Program-made: the position numbers and the translations under genes
Shown here: positions 52,486 through 62,165 of the stretch, piece by piece
Layout of the letters: each line of letters starts with the position of its first letter
Numbering within the stretch: the first letter of the stretch is position 1
The notes under the pieces: generated by a model
What the model saw: only the letters and a program-made list of their open reading frames with translations
What the model was told of the DNA's origin: nothing
Databases searched by the model: none
NCBI GenBank assembly: GCA_030549205.1
Contig: JAUKTV010000002.1
Coordinates: 124,001-188,000 of the forward strand
From: Apiosordaria backusii
Taxonomy: Eukaryota; Ascomycota; Sordariomycetes; Sordariales; Lasiosphaeriaceae
DNA: 64,000 nucleotides
Direction of reading: 5' to 3'

Positions 52486-54871
52486 GAAACACGTGCTGCA
52501 ACACTCAATGTTGATGCAGATGGCAAGTTTCAAGGGCGCCTGCTGAGTTTATTGATAGAGAGAGCAAGAAATTTTTGTAGAAGGAACCATCTTTATATTT
52601 GAACGACGCCGCGGCTTTTACTGTGTACCTTAGTTAGTGCTTTCTTCTTTGAAACTGATGGCGGACAATTTGGTTGAAGTCGAGACAAGGCTTCGAAGCT
52701 TCCGAAAGAGACTTGCTAGAGGGGCATTACCCTTTTTGCTACGCAGGCATTACCCCCCACAGGGGTTAGGGTTATATATAGCCTCTGAAATTTGAACTTT
52801 ATAATTAACCACTTGCTTCTACCGGCCATACTGCTTCTAAAGGCCTACTTGCTTGTAATTCGACCTTTAGTATAGATTTTATCGCTGCAATAGCTTTTTC
52901 TTCCTATTACAACCTTGCTTGAATATAACTACTTCTACAAATTCCATCGCAAACGAGCTAAAAAAACGTACGAAAGGCTAGAAAAACGTACGAAAGGCTA
53001 AAAAAACGTATAAAAGTATTATAAGGCTGTAAGTATACTTATTATACCTTTATTTTATAATTCTAATAGTAAAAAAGCAGTTCAAATGATAGATTCTAAA
53101 GGCCTTAAGCAGCTATATAAAAAAGCCGAAGACTACAGTATTACAAACCCTCCCGACCGCTTTAGTTTAAAAGCTCCTATACCGAATATATAGAAGCTTT
53201 ATAATAACCTAAATCTATTCGTTAAGTAGTATAGCTTTACTATTAATAGGATAAAAGGATATAATAGATAAAGCCTTTAATAAGACTACTTTTAATATAA
53301 TATTATTTATAACCGCTATAGTAATACTAGACTATCTTAAAAGACTGGTCTTTACATCTTCCTTTTATATAAATATAGTTATAAATAAAAGGAAGTAGTA
53401 GTAAAGACCTTAAAAGGTTAGATCTTTAATAACTATAAAAAGCTTAAGTACCGGATTTATAACTATAAATTATCTTCTAACCCCTCTACCTATTTACAAT
53501 ACTAAAAGCTTATTATTGCCAAAAAAGAAGTTATCGAAAGTACTAATAAACACTAGACTATTTACTTAAAAGAGATTAAGTCTATAGTATATAAGTAAAT
53601 TAAAGGCTCCGTTATTATTATAAAAGATATTTACAATTACTAGGTTCTTAAATATAAAAAAAAGATAGTAATTATACTAATACCGGTATAGTTATTAAGT
53701 AATTTAATAAAAAAAAAGTCAATTACTATATATAATAGATAATTAAAGACCTAAATCGGTTTAAATTATTAGTTTTTTACTATCCCGATATAGTCTATTA
53801 TATTAAGTAGTTTAATAAAATTCTTTCTATTAACCTAACTTACTATACTAATAAATAAGACCTCCCTTTTCTTTATACTATAACTAGAACTTCCTTCAAT
53901 TCTAACCTTTCTTTATTCTTTAGCTTTTATAGTAATAAAATAGAAGAAATCTTTATTTAATTATTTAAAGCTATTAAGTCTTTATTAAAAAAAGTTAGCG
54001 CTTAAAACCTAAAGGTTATTATTATAGACTAATAAAAAAAAATACAAATAACTATAGTAAAGGTTTTTCCTAATACTTAATAACAAATCTATATCTACTA
54101 TATTATTTTTAAAGTCCTTTTTAAAGCTAAAGAAAAGTAAATTGGCAAGTAAAAAGACAGGAATTAAAACGATAAAGAAAATAGTAGTAATATTAAGAAG
54201 GATTAAAATAATAAAAATAGTATAGTATAGGGCTTTAAGTAAACTTTAAATTACTAAGACTACTACTTCTGCATTACTTTCTTTTAGTATATTAGCGGTA
54301 AAAACGATAGCTTTATTTTTAAAAAGTAGCTTTATAACTATTATAGTTTTTAGGTCTAGTTTAAAACCCTCCTTTAGGCTAAGACTTAAAAGCAATTCTA
54401 AGTAGTATAGGATGCTATTTGTAAGCTATTTACTAAGTAAAACCGAACTTTAGTTTATATTTAAAAGCAATAGATACCTTTAAGAGAGTATTAAACGTAC
54501 TACTTTATAAAGAGGTATTGAAATTAAAGTATAATAATAACCTTACTTATAAAATTAGTAAATACCGCTATTAAGAGCTATTTACTTACTAGCCGAGAAA
54601 ATATTTTAAAGGTTATAAACTATATATAGGAAATAGCCTTCTAATAGTTTAAACAGTTTTTAAAACTCTATACCGATTAATAAATAAGAACTTAATAGAA
54701 CTACTTAAATAACCAGTATTTCCACTATATTATTTAAAAGCTTTCCTTTATAAGCCTCGAATTACTTAACTAATAATATCTTATTACTAAAGCATTAATA
54801 CCAGTTAATAATAAGCTACTAAAAAAGGCCTTAAAAGACTATAATAATAAGTATATAGTTAAAGCTTAATA
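52486..54871. repeat. AT-rich, RIP-like block (left of the retrotransposon)
   Basis: From about 52750 the sequence becomes very rich in A, T and TpA steps, with no usable frames. Short CG-bearing remnants (ACAAACCCTCCCGACCGCTTTAG near 53140) suggest former repeats mutated by C-to-T changes, as in repeat-induced point mutation. The original element cannot be named. The block resumes after the Ty3 element at 62166. Confidence 0.7.
52957..53016 (+). repeat. Three tandem copies of a 20-bp unit
   Basis: Units at 52957-52976, 52977-52996 and 52997-53016 read GCTAAAAAAACGTACGAAAG with one or two changes each. The last copy has CGTATA for CGTACG, a C-to-T type change. It lies at the edge of the AT-rich block. 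Confidence 0.7.
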
Positions 54872-55287
54872 TGTGACGAACCCCTGATCAGAACCTCTGA
54901 AAGGGATACACAGTTGAAGGTAACTTCTGATAATAATGGTTCGGTGCAGCTAAACAGTGCACAACAAGATGTCTCAATGTAAACACAAGGTACCGTGAAT
55001 ACACGCTGTGATTGCATACTGCGGAACTATCTACAAGCTATCTAGTTCCTCCGTATATATAGGCCATGAATCCCTAAGTACCTCCGTACCTGGATCTATC
55101 CTTCAACACGTAGATCCCTTGGATCTATGTTCCAAATCCTAGATCCCCTGTATCTACGTTCTTAATCCTAGATCGATGTTCCGAATCCTAGATCCCCTGG
55201 ATCTACGTTCTTAATCCTAGATCCTTATCGTGCTCCTTATCCGTCGCTTGGCCCGTGCCACCCTCGCGCCTCTCCACGCTTGTGACA
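54872..55287 (-). repeat. 3' LTR (element orientation)
   Basis: 416 bp, starting TGTGACGAACC and ending CTTGTGACA on the plus strand, so it has TG...CA ends. It contains several near-palindromic TAGATC/GGATCTA segments (about 55095-55225). The sequence is the same as the copy at 61750-62165 as far as I can read. Confidence 0.95.
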
Positions 55288-55292
55288 CGATG

Positions 55293-55302
55293 CCCCTCCT
55301 CT
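55293..55302 (-). other. Polypurine tract
   Basis: On the minus strand AGAGGAGGGG lies a few bases upstream of the 3' LTR, the normal place for the plus-strand primer of an LTR retrotransposon. Confidence 0.65.
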
Positions 55303-55399
55303 AGGCCGACGTCTCGGCGGCCCAGTTCGTTCGCATCTTCCTCCTTTCCCCAACCGGCCATTGGTAAGTCTCTTCTTCTCCTCTTTCAGCGCTTCCATC

Positions 55400-56071
55400 A
55401 TGTCTTCTAACCGTGTCTTGAAGCGCTCTAAGGTTACTCATCCTAAAACCGTTTGTCGCGACGTTCTGCTCGAGACTGTCCTTCGTAATTCCATCGCTAT
55501 GCCAATCTCCTGTTCCTACTGCGAACGTCGCTCCCTATCCTGCGAGCTCTCCTCTCCCGACTCCTCTCGCTGCTCCTCCTGCATCTCTTCCAACCAACCT
55601 TTTTGCGAAGCTGGTGGTTTGTCCGCCTCCAGTCTCCGTAAAATCGTTGCCCACCATGATCGCCTTGACGCTGATATCGAGAAGGTGGACTCCGAACTGT
55701 CCGTTATCATGGCTAAAGCGACGCGTCTCCGAAAACAGAAGAAAATGTGGCTTGATAAGATGGCGCGCGCGATATCCCGAGGTCTCGACAGCGTGGAAGA
55801 ACTGGAGAGGATTGAGCGTGAGGAGGCTGCTAGTAAGGCCGCCCCTCATCCTCAACCGGACTCCTCCTTCGATTGGACTTCCGTACCGTCGGACTGGCCG
55901 GGCCAGGATTTTGCCGGCGGGAGTGCTGCTTTTGCTGAAGATTTTGCCTCTTTTGCTCCTCCCCTGGTCCCTGGTTCCTTCGACCCGAGCGCTGACTTGT
56001 TTCGATATTCCCCGTCCGCGGCCGTTCAGGGTTCCTCCGGTGGAACTCCTCCAACTTCTCAGGGCAGTTAA
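55400..56071 (+). CDS. Antisense ORF of the retrotransposon with a Zn2Cys6-like cysteine cluster
   Basis: A frame of 223 residues on the strand opposite gag and pol, in the 3' region of the element and overlapping the last 240 bases of pol. After a basic N-terminus (SSNRVLKRSKVTHPK) the cysteines follow Cx2Cx6Cx9Cx2Cx7C (CSYCERRSLSC ... CSSCISSNQPFC), which fits the spacing of fungal Zn(II)2Cys6 DNA-binding clusters. A coiled-coil-like helix follows (RLDADIEKVDSELSVIMAKA), then a Pro/Ser/Phe-rich tail. A short intron-like stretch lies just before the ATG (GTAAGT at 55364 to CTTTCAG at 55389, only 26 nt). The intact frame and motif make chance unlikely, but expression is unproven. Confidence 0.6.
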   Translation: MSSNRVLKRSKVTHPKTVCRDVLLETVLRNSIAMPISCSYCERRSLSCELSSPDSSRCSSCISSNQPFCEAGGLSASSLRKIVAHHDRLDADIEKVDSELSVIMAKATRLRKQKKMWLDKMARAISRGLDSVEELERIEREEAASKAAPHPQPDSSFDWTSVPSDWPGQDFAGGSAAFAEDFASFAPPLVPGSFDPSADLFRYSPSAAVQGSSGGTPPTSQGS

Positions 56072-59000
56072 GGTTCGTTGCTGGCTCCCATGAGTTGTCT
56101 GTGTCCGGGTAGTCCAGCCAGCTGACCAAATATTCCAGTTGTCCGTTATTAATACGAGAGTCTAGTACCTCTTCCACGTCGTACTCTTCTTCGTCCTCGG
56201 CTTCTACTTGTGTGTCCGGGCTGGCAGCCCGTGGTGCCGGTTCCAAGAGTGAAATGTGGAAGACGTTTGACCGTAGCCGCATAGTACTTGGTAGCTTAAG
56301 CCTGAATGCTGTTTCCGATATTTTCTCCTCGACCGTAAAAGGTCCCACCCTCCTGTGGTCCAGTTTTTTACTTGGTCGTTTTGTGCGCAAATTCCGTGTT
56401 GAAAGAAACACTTTATCCCCCCTCTTCAAGCGAGGTCCCTCGAGCCGTTTGACGTTGTAGTATTTGCGCATGCGTTCCCGAACGAACTCGAGCTCTTCCT
56501 TGAGTTTGGCATGCAGCATGTGTAACTTCCCTGCTTTTGCTGCCGCCCTAGGCACTCTTGCCTCTGGTCCTTGCCGTAGATCCGCCTCGAACCCATAATT
56601 CGCGAAGAATGGCGTGACTTTTGTTGTTTCTGTGGGCGCCGTGTTGTAGGCGAGCTGTGCTGCTGGCAAAAGTTCAACCCAGTTGTCTTGTTCGAAATTG
56701 ATGTAATTCCGAAGATACTGTTCAACGATCTGGTTGAGCCTTTCTGTTTGTCCGTCCGTCTGCGGGTGATATGCCGACGATGCCTTGCTTCTCACTCCTA
56801 CTTGCTCCATCAGAGCCTTCCAAAACTTCGACACGAACTTGGTGTCGCGATCCGTGATGAATTCCCTTGGCCATGTGTGTGTCGCTGTGACGTTCCGAAA
56901 CACTACATCCGCCAATTGTTCTGCCGTCCAAGTCTCCCTGTGGGGCAGGAAGTATGCCCACTTGGTGAGCCTGTCGACGACCGTGAGGATGCTGTCGTAC
57001 TTGACTCCTGTGACCGTGTCCTTGGAATGTGGTAGCTTGGTGATAAAGTCCATCGTCACTGAGCTCCATGGTTGTTCTGCCACTGGTAATGGCTCCAAGA
57101 ATCCGTAAGGCTTGTGTCTCTCTGCCTTCGTTCTTCTGCAAAGGTCACATTCTCGCAGCGTTTCCTCAACATCTTTTCTCAGTCCGGGCCAATTGAAGTG
57201 TTGTTTGATCTTCTCTGTTGTTTTGGCCACTCCCATGTGTCCTCCGAGTTTCGACTCATGGATCTCCTGAATCAATGCCTTCCGCTGCTCTGGTTCGACA
57301 TAAGCTCGATTGTGGTACCAGAGCCGGTAATTGTCGTCCTTCTGGATCCCCACAGATTCCAGTTCAGCCCATCGTTTCTGCTCGTTGCTGCCGATGTTGC
57401 TCTGATATTTGTTGGCTGTTGATTCTTCTCGGTACACTGCACAACACTCAGCCCACTGCTGGAGCGGGTGCCTCAGTGTGCCTTCTGCTGTTTCCTGCAG
57501 CAATGGTGGTGACTCTTCCGCCACTTTTTCCTCGTGGTGGTCCGTCCTTCTGCTTAGAGCGTCCGCTCTCGCGTTCTCGGATCCCTTCTTGTAATGAATC
57601 TGCAAATTGAACTCAGACAGGAATTCTGACCACCTGCCTTGCCTGGCGTTGAGGACCTTGGTAGTAGTGAAATACTTCAAGTTTTTGTGATCCGTGTAGA
57701 CCTGTACCTCGTAGTTGGTCCCGCTGAGATAGGGTCTCCACTCCTCGAAAGCCTCGATGATGGCAAGCAGCTCCTTGTCGTGGATTGGGTAGTTCTTGCG
57801 TGGTCCCTCCAGCTTCTTCGAAAAGAATGCTACCGGGTGCAACTTCCCGTCTTGGTCTCGCTGTCCTAGCTGTCCTCCTATGGCGTAGTCGGAAGCGTCT
57901 GTCTCAACTTCGAAAGGTCGTCCTGGATCCGGAAGCTTGAGTACTGGGTCCGCCGTAATGGCGTTCTTGATGGCTTGAAAAGCCTCTTCCTGTTCTTCCT
58001 TCCATTTGAACTCGGCGTCCTTCTTGGTTAGGTCGTTCAATGGTTTTGCGATGGCGCCGTAGTTCCGTATGAACATTCGATAAAAATTGGTGAATCCCAG
58101 AAATTCTCGAACTCTTGTCTTCAGCTGTTCGGGTGTTTCTCCCTGTGGTTTCGGCCAGTCCTTGACTGCCGCGATCTTCCCTGGTTCCATTCGCACTTCT
58201 CCTGGTGAGATTAGATATCCGAGATAGACCGTCTCCTGCACATGGAACTCGCTCTTGTCCTTGTTGACCGATAGTCCTGCTCCATGTAGCGCGTCCAAAA
58301 TTTCCTTGACGTGCTGTTTGTGTTCTTCCAGAGTGCGTGAGTAGATGAGAACGTCGTCGAGATAACAAACTGCTGTTTTGTCGAGATACTGGCGAATCGT
58401 GTGATCAACGAGGGCCTGGAAGGTCGCTGGTGCATTTGTAAGCCCGAACGGCATAACGAGATACTCGAAATGCCCGTAAGGCGTGCGAAAAGCCGTCTTC
58501 CATTCGTCTCCCTCCTTGATTCGTATGTGCGCGTACCCGACTGGCATATCAAGTCTGGTGAACCATTGTGCCCCTGACAGTTGACTTCGTAGCCGCGAAA
58601 TCAATGGCAGTGGGTAACCGTTCTTCACCGTTTCCTGATTTAGCTGTCGATAATCCACACACAGCCGTGGACTCCCATCTTTCTTCGGCACGAAGAAAAC
58701 AGGATATCCAGCTGGCGATGTGGATGGTCTGATGTGTCCTCTCTTGAGATTCTCGTCCAAATACTTCCGCAACTCCTCACTCTGCTTGTCGTTGGTGTGG
58801 TAGACCTGAAAGAGTTTGAGCTTTGCTCCTTCCTTGAGCTTGATCTCGTGGTCCCATGGTCCCCTATCTGGTAGACCCTGAAGGTGCTTTGCCGTGAACA
58901 CTGGATGCCCTTGATATTCCACCGGCACCTCCTTCTTATCGCCCTTCTTCATATTGTTGTAATAGGCGTATTTGTCCTTCATTGCTGCTGCAATCTCCAT

Positions 59001-59702
59001 CAACGCAACTGTTCCTACCAACCCTACTTCTTCGATCTTGCCGCCTGTGTCGATTGAGTACACCAATATTTCCCGTGTCTCTTGCGGTGGTGCCGTGGAG
59101 GGTGCTTGTCCTGCACTCTGCTCCTGCCGTGCTCCTGATCTCCCATCGTTGGTTGGATACTCCCGATATTCCCTCGGTCGTAGGTGGCCACCATCCTTCC
59201 AATCGATGTCTGGGTTGTAGTCCTCGTGCCATGGCTGCCCTAGGATCATGTCCTTCTCTGGCCCCATATCCACGATGTCGAAAATCACTGTCGTTGTCTT
59301 CCCTGACACTGTGATGTCCAGTGGTAGCGTCTCTCTGCTTACCAACTGCGTGGGGAAGGGTCCTTTCATGATGACCTCTTCCTCCTTCTTTCTCCATGGA
59401 ACCCGGGCTTGTTGTACGAATCTTGGTGAAATCAAGTCCGCTTCTGCTCCACTGTCCACGAGTGCTTGCGTTTGAAAACTCTTCCAACGTGCTGCTACTC
59501 GCAATCTCTTATCTTTCATGCCCCTCCTCTGTACAGCAGCGACCTCGCTGATGTGTAGCTCGTGGTCCTTTAGAGGTTTGCGGCCTCCGCGAAAGGCCGT
59601 GGTCCTTTTCCCGACTGTTGTTGTGCCTCCAGAGCGTCCTCTTTCGTCGAACTGTCCAGCAGCTCGAAACCGGCTAACCATTGTCGTTGGGCCTCTTTCC
59701 AC
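55830..59702 (-). CDS. pol: Pol polyprotein (protease, RT, RNase H, integrase, chromodomain)
   Basis: A frame of 1,290 codons, -1 relative to gag and overlapping its end by 133 bases. Domains in order: aspartic protease (ALVDSGAEADLIS), reverse transcriptase (LCVDYRQLNQETVKNGYPLP, then AVCYLDDVLIYSR with the YLDD core near 58350-58365), RNase H (EVETDASDYAIGGQLGQ, VYTDHKNLKYF), integrase zinc finger (GGHMGVAKTTEKI, ECDLCRRTK), integrase core (TMDFITKLP, EFITDRDTKF, HPQTDGQTERLNQIVEQY; D, D, E), and a chromodomain at the end (EYDVEEVLDSRI, YLVSWLDYPDTDNSWEP, near 56040-56200). No stop or frameshift breaks it. Expression probably needs the frameshift site at 59606-59612. Confidence 0.95.
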   Translation of the reverse strand: MERGPTTMVSRFRAAGQFDERGRSGGTTTVGKRTTAFRGGRKPLKDHELHISEVAAVQRRGMKDKRLRVAARWKSFQTQALVDSGAEADLISPRFVQQARVPWRKKEEEVIMKGPFPTQLVSRETLPLDITVSGKTTTVIFDIVDMGPEKDMILGQPWHEDYNPDIDWKDGGHLRPREYREYPTNDGRSGARQEQSAGQAPSTAPPQETREILVYSIDTGGKIEEVGLVGTVALMEIAAAMKDKYAYYNNMKKGDKKEVPVEYQGHPVFTAKHLQGLPDRGPWDHEIKLKEGAKLKLFQVYHTNDKQSEELRKYLDENLKRGHIRPSTSPAGYPVFFVPKKDGSPRLCVDYRQLNQETVKNGYPLPLISRLRSQLSGAQWFTRLDMPVGYAHIRIKEGDEWKTAFRTPYGHFEYLVMPFGLTNAPATFQALVDHTIRQYLDKTAVCYLDDVLIYSRTLEEHKQHVKEILDALHGAGLSVNKDKSEFHVQETVYLGYLISPGEVRMEPGKIAAVKDWPKPQGETPEQLKTRVREFLGFTNFYRMFIRNYGAIAKPLNDLTKKDAEFKWKEEQEEAFQAIKNAITADPVLKLPDPGRPFEVETDASDYAIGGQLGQRDQDGKLHPVAFFSKKLEGPRKNYPIHDKELLAIIEAFEEWRPYLSGTNYEVQVYTDHKNLKYFTTTKVLNARQGRWSEFLSEFNLQIHYKKGSENARADALSRRTDHHEEKVAEESPPLLQETAEGTLRHPLQQWAECCAVYREESTANKYQSNIGSNEQKRWAELESVGIQKDDNYRLWYHNRAYVEPEQRKALIQEIHESKLGGHMGVAKTTEKIKQHFNWPGLRKDVEETLRECDLCRRTKAERHKPYGFLEPLPVAEQPWSSVTMDFITKLPHSKDTVTGVKYDSILTVVDRLTKWAYFLPHRETWTAEQLADVVFRNVTATHTWPREFITDRDTKFVSKFWKALMEQVGVRSKASSAYHPQTDGQTERLNQIVEQYLRNYINFEQDNWVELLPAAQLAYNTAPTETTKVTPFFANYGFEADLRQGPEARVPRAAAKAGKLHMLHAKLKEELEFVRERMRKYYNVKRLEGPRLKRGDKVFLSTRNLRTKRPSKKLDHRRVGPFTVEEKISETAFRLKLPSTMRLRSNVFHISLLEPAPRAASPDTQVEAEDEEEYDVEEVLDSRINNGQLEYLVSWLDYPDTDNSWEPATNLNCPEKLEEFHRRNPERPRTGNIETSQRSGRRNQGPGEEQKRQNLQQKQHSRRQNPGPASPTVRKSNRRRSPVEDEGRPY

Positions 59703-61696
59703 TCCTCGCTGTCAGATGGGCGTTCCACTATCCCATAGGCTTCCCCCCATGTAGTATTTCTCTCCGCGTGGTACGCCCGCACCTTCATTCTTAAGTGAAG
59801 TGCGCAATCCTTGCTTGGGCAATAAGCCATGTCCTCATCGAGGTTATCCACGCAGCATCGAGCCTCTCTTGGCCAAAACTGAATGACCTGTCGAATATTG
59901 TCGGGTCGAACCGGGTCTCCTTGCCTCCACAAGAAGTAGTCGTTTAATTCCTTGTCCGGAGCTCCCCATCTTGCGAGTGTCCTCGATACTGGTGCTGGTT
60001 GTCCTGTCTGGGTAACCTCCCTGCTTGGCCAATGCCTGTTAAGGGTTTTCGACTGGTAGTGTTCCGCGCATCCGTGAGCGATGCACTGGAACCATGGCAC
60101 TCTCCTGTGCTCAGGGTGTCTTGGGTGAACCTGTGGCGTGTCTCCTTCGCAAGGAGTATACCACTTATGTGTTGGGACCTCTCCTGGCGCCAGTGCGAGT
60201 CCCACGCTGGCCACTGGTCGCGCTGCCCAAAACTCATCCCAAGTTTCTCCGTACCCGTTGAGCCGCATAAGGTCTCCAACGAACTCTTCCTCCGGAATGA
60301 TCCAGCGTTCATTGCCTTGCCACGGCAGTGCAAGCGGTGGGCTGTCGGTCGTGGCTTGCGCCACCTTGTCCTCGAGGTCGCGGTAGTGTCGTTCAATCGC
60401 TTCTCGCTGGTTCCGAAGTTCTGCCAACTCTTCCTCGAGCCTTTGAACTCGCTCCTCGGCCTGCCTCAGGGTCTCCCCCGTGTCTAAACTCGAGAGGACT
60501 GTCGTGGTGAAAACCCGCCTTAGTCTCCGCAAGGTTTCCTCAGAGGGTCCTGGAGCCGTGCTTTCCTCTAGCCTGGTGGCTCCCCTGGTCGGCAGTTCTT
60601 GTCCCACAACACGGTCTTCTCCCTCAGAGTCGACTGTTAATTCTCCTTCCTGAGTCTCACACTCGTAGTCGCTGTCGGTGTAGTCGTCCGCTGAATCCAG
60701 GAAATCCTCGTGGGCGTACTCAGCACTGGAGATTTCGATAACCCGTGTTGCCTTAGCGACTGCCGCCGTCTCTTTTTCCTTCCAACTGAGCTGCTTGGGT
60801 GCCCGACAGTCTCTCTTAAAATGTCCCATCTTCCCGCAGTTGAAGCACTTGACATCGTTCTTCTTCTTGAACTGCCTCTGAGCTGCGTCAATCTCCATAG
60901 GTCCCGCGTGAGTGGTTCCAGACACGCTCGTGGCGTAGCGTTTCCTCTTGTCGTTGGCTCGGTAGCCCCCCGAGCCACGGTGTTGTCCTGGGTTTGCACG
61001 CGTTCCTCTTTTCTCCATCCGGCGTTGAAACTGTCGGTCGTCGATACGAATGGCTGTAGCGATGTACTTGTCGATGGTGTCTGGTCTCTCTTCTTTGTAC
61101 AGTTCGTCCTTCACTTCGTCCTTGAGTCCGTTGTAGAAAAGCTGCATCAAGCCTTCGTCATTGATCTCGCTGCGCAGAGCGTCGGTCTTGAAGGTGGCAG
61201 CATAGTCAGCTGCCGACCGGGTTTGGCGCAAGTTGGCGAGTCTCTCCTGGGCTCGGCGAGCTTCATCGTACTCTCCGAAGACTTCCTTGATGCGGGCTTC
61301 GAACTTCTTGAAGGTCTCGAAGCACTCCCTAGTGATATCCTTCCTGATGCCTGCGTCGTCGTTCTCGTAATAGTCGTTCAGGATGGGCTCAAACCATGCA
61401 AGAGCCTTGTCCTTGAGTCGAGATGCCGCATAGGTGACCTTGGACTCTTCGTCAGGGAAGCGAGTAGGATAGTACCGAAAATAGGTCTTGAGCTGGATCA
61501 GGAATCCTCCAAGCTCCCCTTTTCCGCCACCATAGCGTTCGGGGGCCTCGATCTTGGCCAGCTGGTTATCGCGGTGATCCAGGTGACCAACGGCGACGAC
61601 TTGGTCTTGGGTCTGCTGGACCGCATCCTCGAGCTCTTTGACGCGAGCGTTGAGTCGAGCCAGAATGGCTTGAGGGCTTTCTTTGTTGTCCGCCAT
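59570..61696 (-). CDS. gag: Gag polyprotein
   Basis: 708 residues from ATG 61696 (MADNKESPQAILARLNAR); the open frame continues 17 codons upstream into the primer site without an ATG. A coiled-coil start is followed by a capsid-like domain (GGGKGELGGFLIQLKTYF, RLKDKALAWFEPIL, EARIKEVFGEYDEARRAQ) and one CCHC zinc knuckle (CFNCGKMGHFKRDC, near 60800-60850) that binds RNA. The long part after the knuckle is Glu/Arg-rich with a coiled coil and a Trp/Cys-rich stretch, which is longer than in many fungal Gag proteins. The stop is at 59570-59572, after the overlap with pol. Confidence 0.93.
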   Translation of the reverse strand: MADNKESPQAILARLNARVKELEDAVQQTQDQVVAVGHLDHRDNQLAKIEAPERYGGGKGELGGFLIQLKTYFRYYPTRFPDEESKVTYAASRLKDKALAWFEPILNDYYENDDAGIRKDITRECFETFKKFEARIKEVFGEYDEARRAQERLANLRQTRSAADYAATFKTDALRSEINDEGLMQLFYNGLKDEVKDELYKEERPDTIDKYIATAIRIDDRQFQRRMEKRGTRANPGQHRGSGGYRANDKRKRYATSVSGTTHAGPMEIDAAQRQFKKKNDVKCFNCGKMGHFKRDCRAPKQLSWKEKETAAVAKATRVIEISSAEYAHEDFLDSADDYTDSDYECETQEGELTVDSEGEDRVVGQELPTRGATRLEESTAPGPSEETLRRLRRVFTTTVLSSLDTGETLRQAEERVQRLEEELAELRNQREAIERHYRDLEDKVAQATTDSPPLALPWQGNERWIIPEEEFVGDLMRLNGYGETWDEFWAARPVASVGLALAPGEVPTHKWYTPCEGDTPQVHPRHPEHRRVPWFQCIAHGCAEHYQSKTLNRHWPSREVTQTGQPAPVSRTLARWGAPDKELNDYFLWRQGDPVRPDNIRQVIQFWPREARCCVDNLDEDMAYCPSKDCALHLRMKVRAYHAERNTTWGEAYGIVERPSDSEEWKEAQRQWLAGFELLDSSTKEDALEAQQQSGKGPRPFAEAANL
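59606..59612 (-). promoter_or_regulatory. Candidate -1 ribosomal frameshift site
   Basis: In the gag-pol overlap the minus strand reads G GGA AAA in the gag frame, a slippery heptamer of the X XXY YYZ type. A -1 slip there continues into the protease-side frame of pol. It is the only heptamer of this form I found in the 133-base overlap. GC-rich sequence downstream could form the stimulatory structure. Confidence 0.55.
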
Positions 61697-61738
61697 GGTG
61701 ATGGGTACCTTCAACTTATCCGTGACAGAGTTGAAGTG

Positions 61739-61747
61739 AGTATGCAA
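61739..61747 (-). other. Primer binding site, probably for self-priming
   Basis: Two bases after the 5' LTR the minus strand reads TTGCATACT. Its complement AGTATGCAA lies in the LTR (61890-61898), about 33 bases downstream of a TATATATA box (61932-61939), where the transcript should start. This matches the Tf1-type arrangement in which the 5' end of the RNA primes reverse transcription. No match to a tRNA 3' end (TGG start) was seen. Confidence 0.55.
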
Positions 61748-61749
61748 CG

Positions 61750-62165
61750 TGTGACGAACCCCTGATCAGAACCTCTGAAAGGGATACACAGTTGAAGGTA
61801 ACTTCTGATAATAATGGTTCGGTGCAGCTAAACAGTGCACAACAAGATGTCTCAATGTAAACACAAGGTACCGTGAATACACGCTGTGATTGCATACTGC
61901 GGAACTATCTACAAGCTATCTAGTTCCTCCGTATATATAGGCCATGAATCCCTAAGTACCTCCGTACCTGGATCTATCCTTCAACACGTAGATCCCTTGG
62001 ATCTATGTTCCAAATCCTAGATCCCCTGTATCTACGTTCTTAATCCTAGATCGATGTTCCGAATCCTAGATCCCCTGGATCTACGTTCTTAATCCTAGAT
62101 CCTTATCGTGCTCCTTATCCGTCGCTTGGCCCGTGCCACCCTCGCGCCTCTCCACGCTTGTGACA
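61750..62165 (-). repeat. 5' LTR (element orientation) with promoter
   Basis: 416 bp, apparently identical to the LTR at 54872-55287. On the minus strand it carries TATATATA (61932-61939), the likely core promoter for the element. The internal TAGATC/GGATCTA segments lie upstream of this box in the direction of transcription and may be enhancer-like. Confidence 0.93.

Larger units (their letters stand above)
54872..62165 (-). mobile_element. Complete Ty3/gypsy chromovirus LTR retrotransposon
   Basis: A 7,294-bp element with 416-bp LTRs at both ends, transcribed from the minus strand. Internal order is primer site, gag, pol (protease, reverse transcriptase, RNase H, integrase, chromodomain), antisense ORF, polypurine tract. 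The two LTRs look identical by eye and both large frames are intact, so insertion is recent and the copy may be active. It sits inside AT-rich RIP-like DNA. The 5 bases on each side (TAATA and GATTA) do not match, so a target-site duplication is not visible. Confidence 0.95.

Noticed and set aside
52758..52775. GGGGTTAGGGTT as a possible telomere repeat
   Set aside because: Barely two TTAGGG-like units and followed by unrelated AT-rich DNA; not a telomere.
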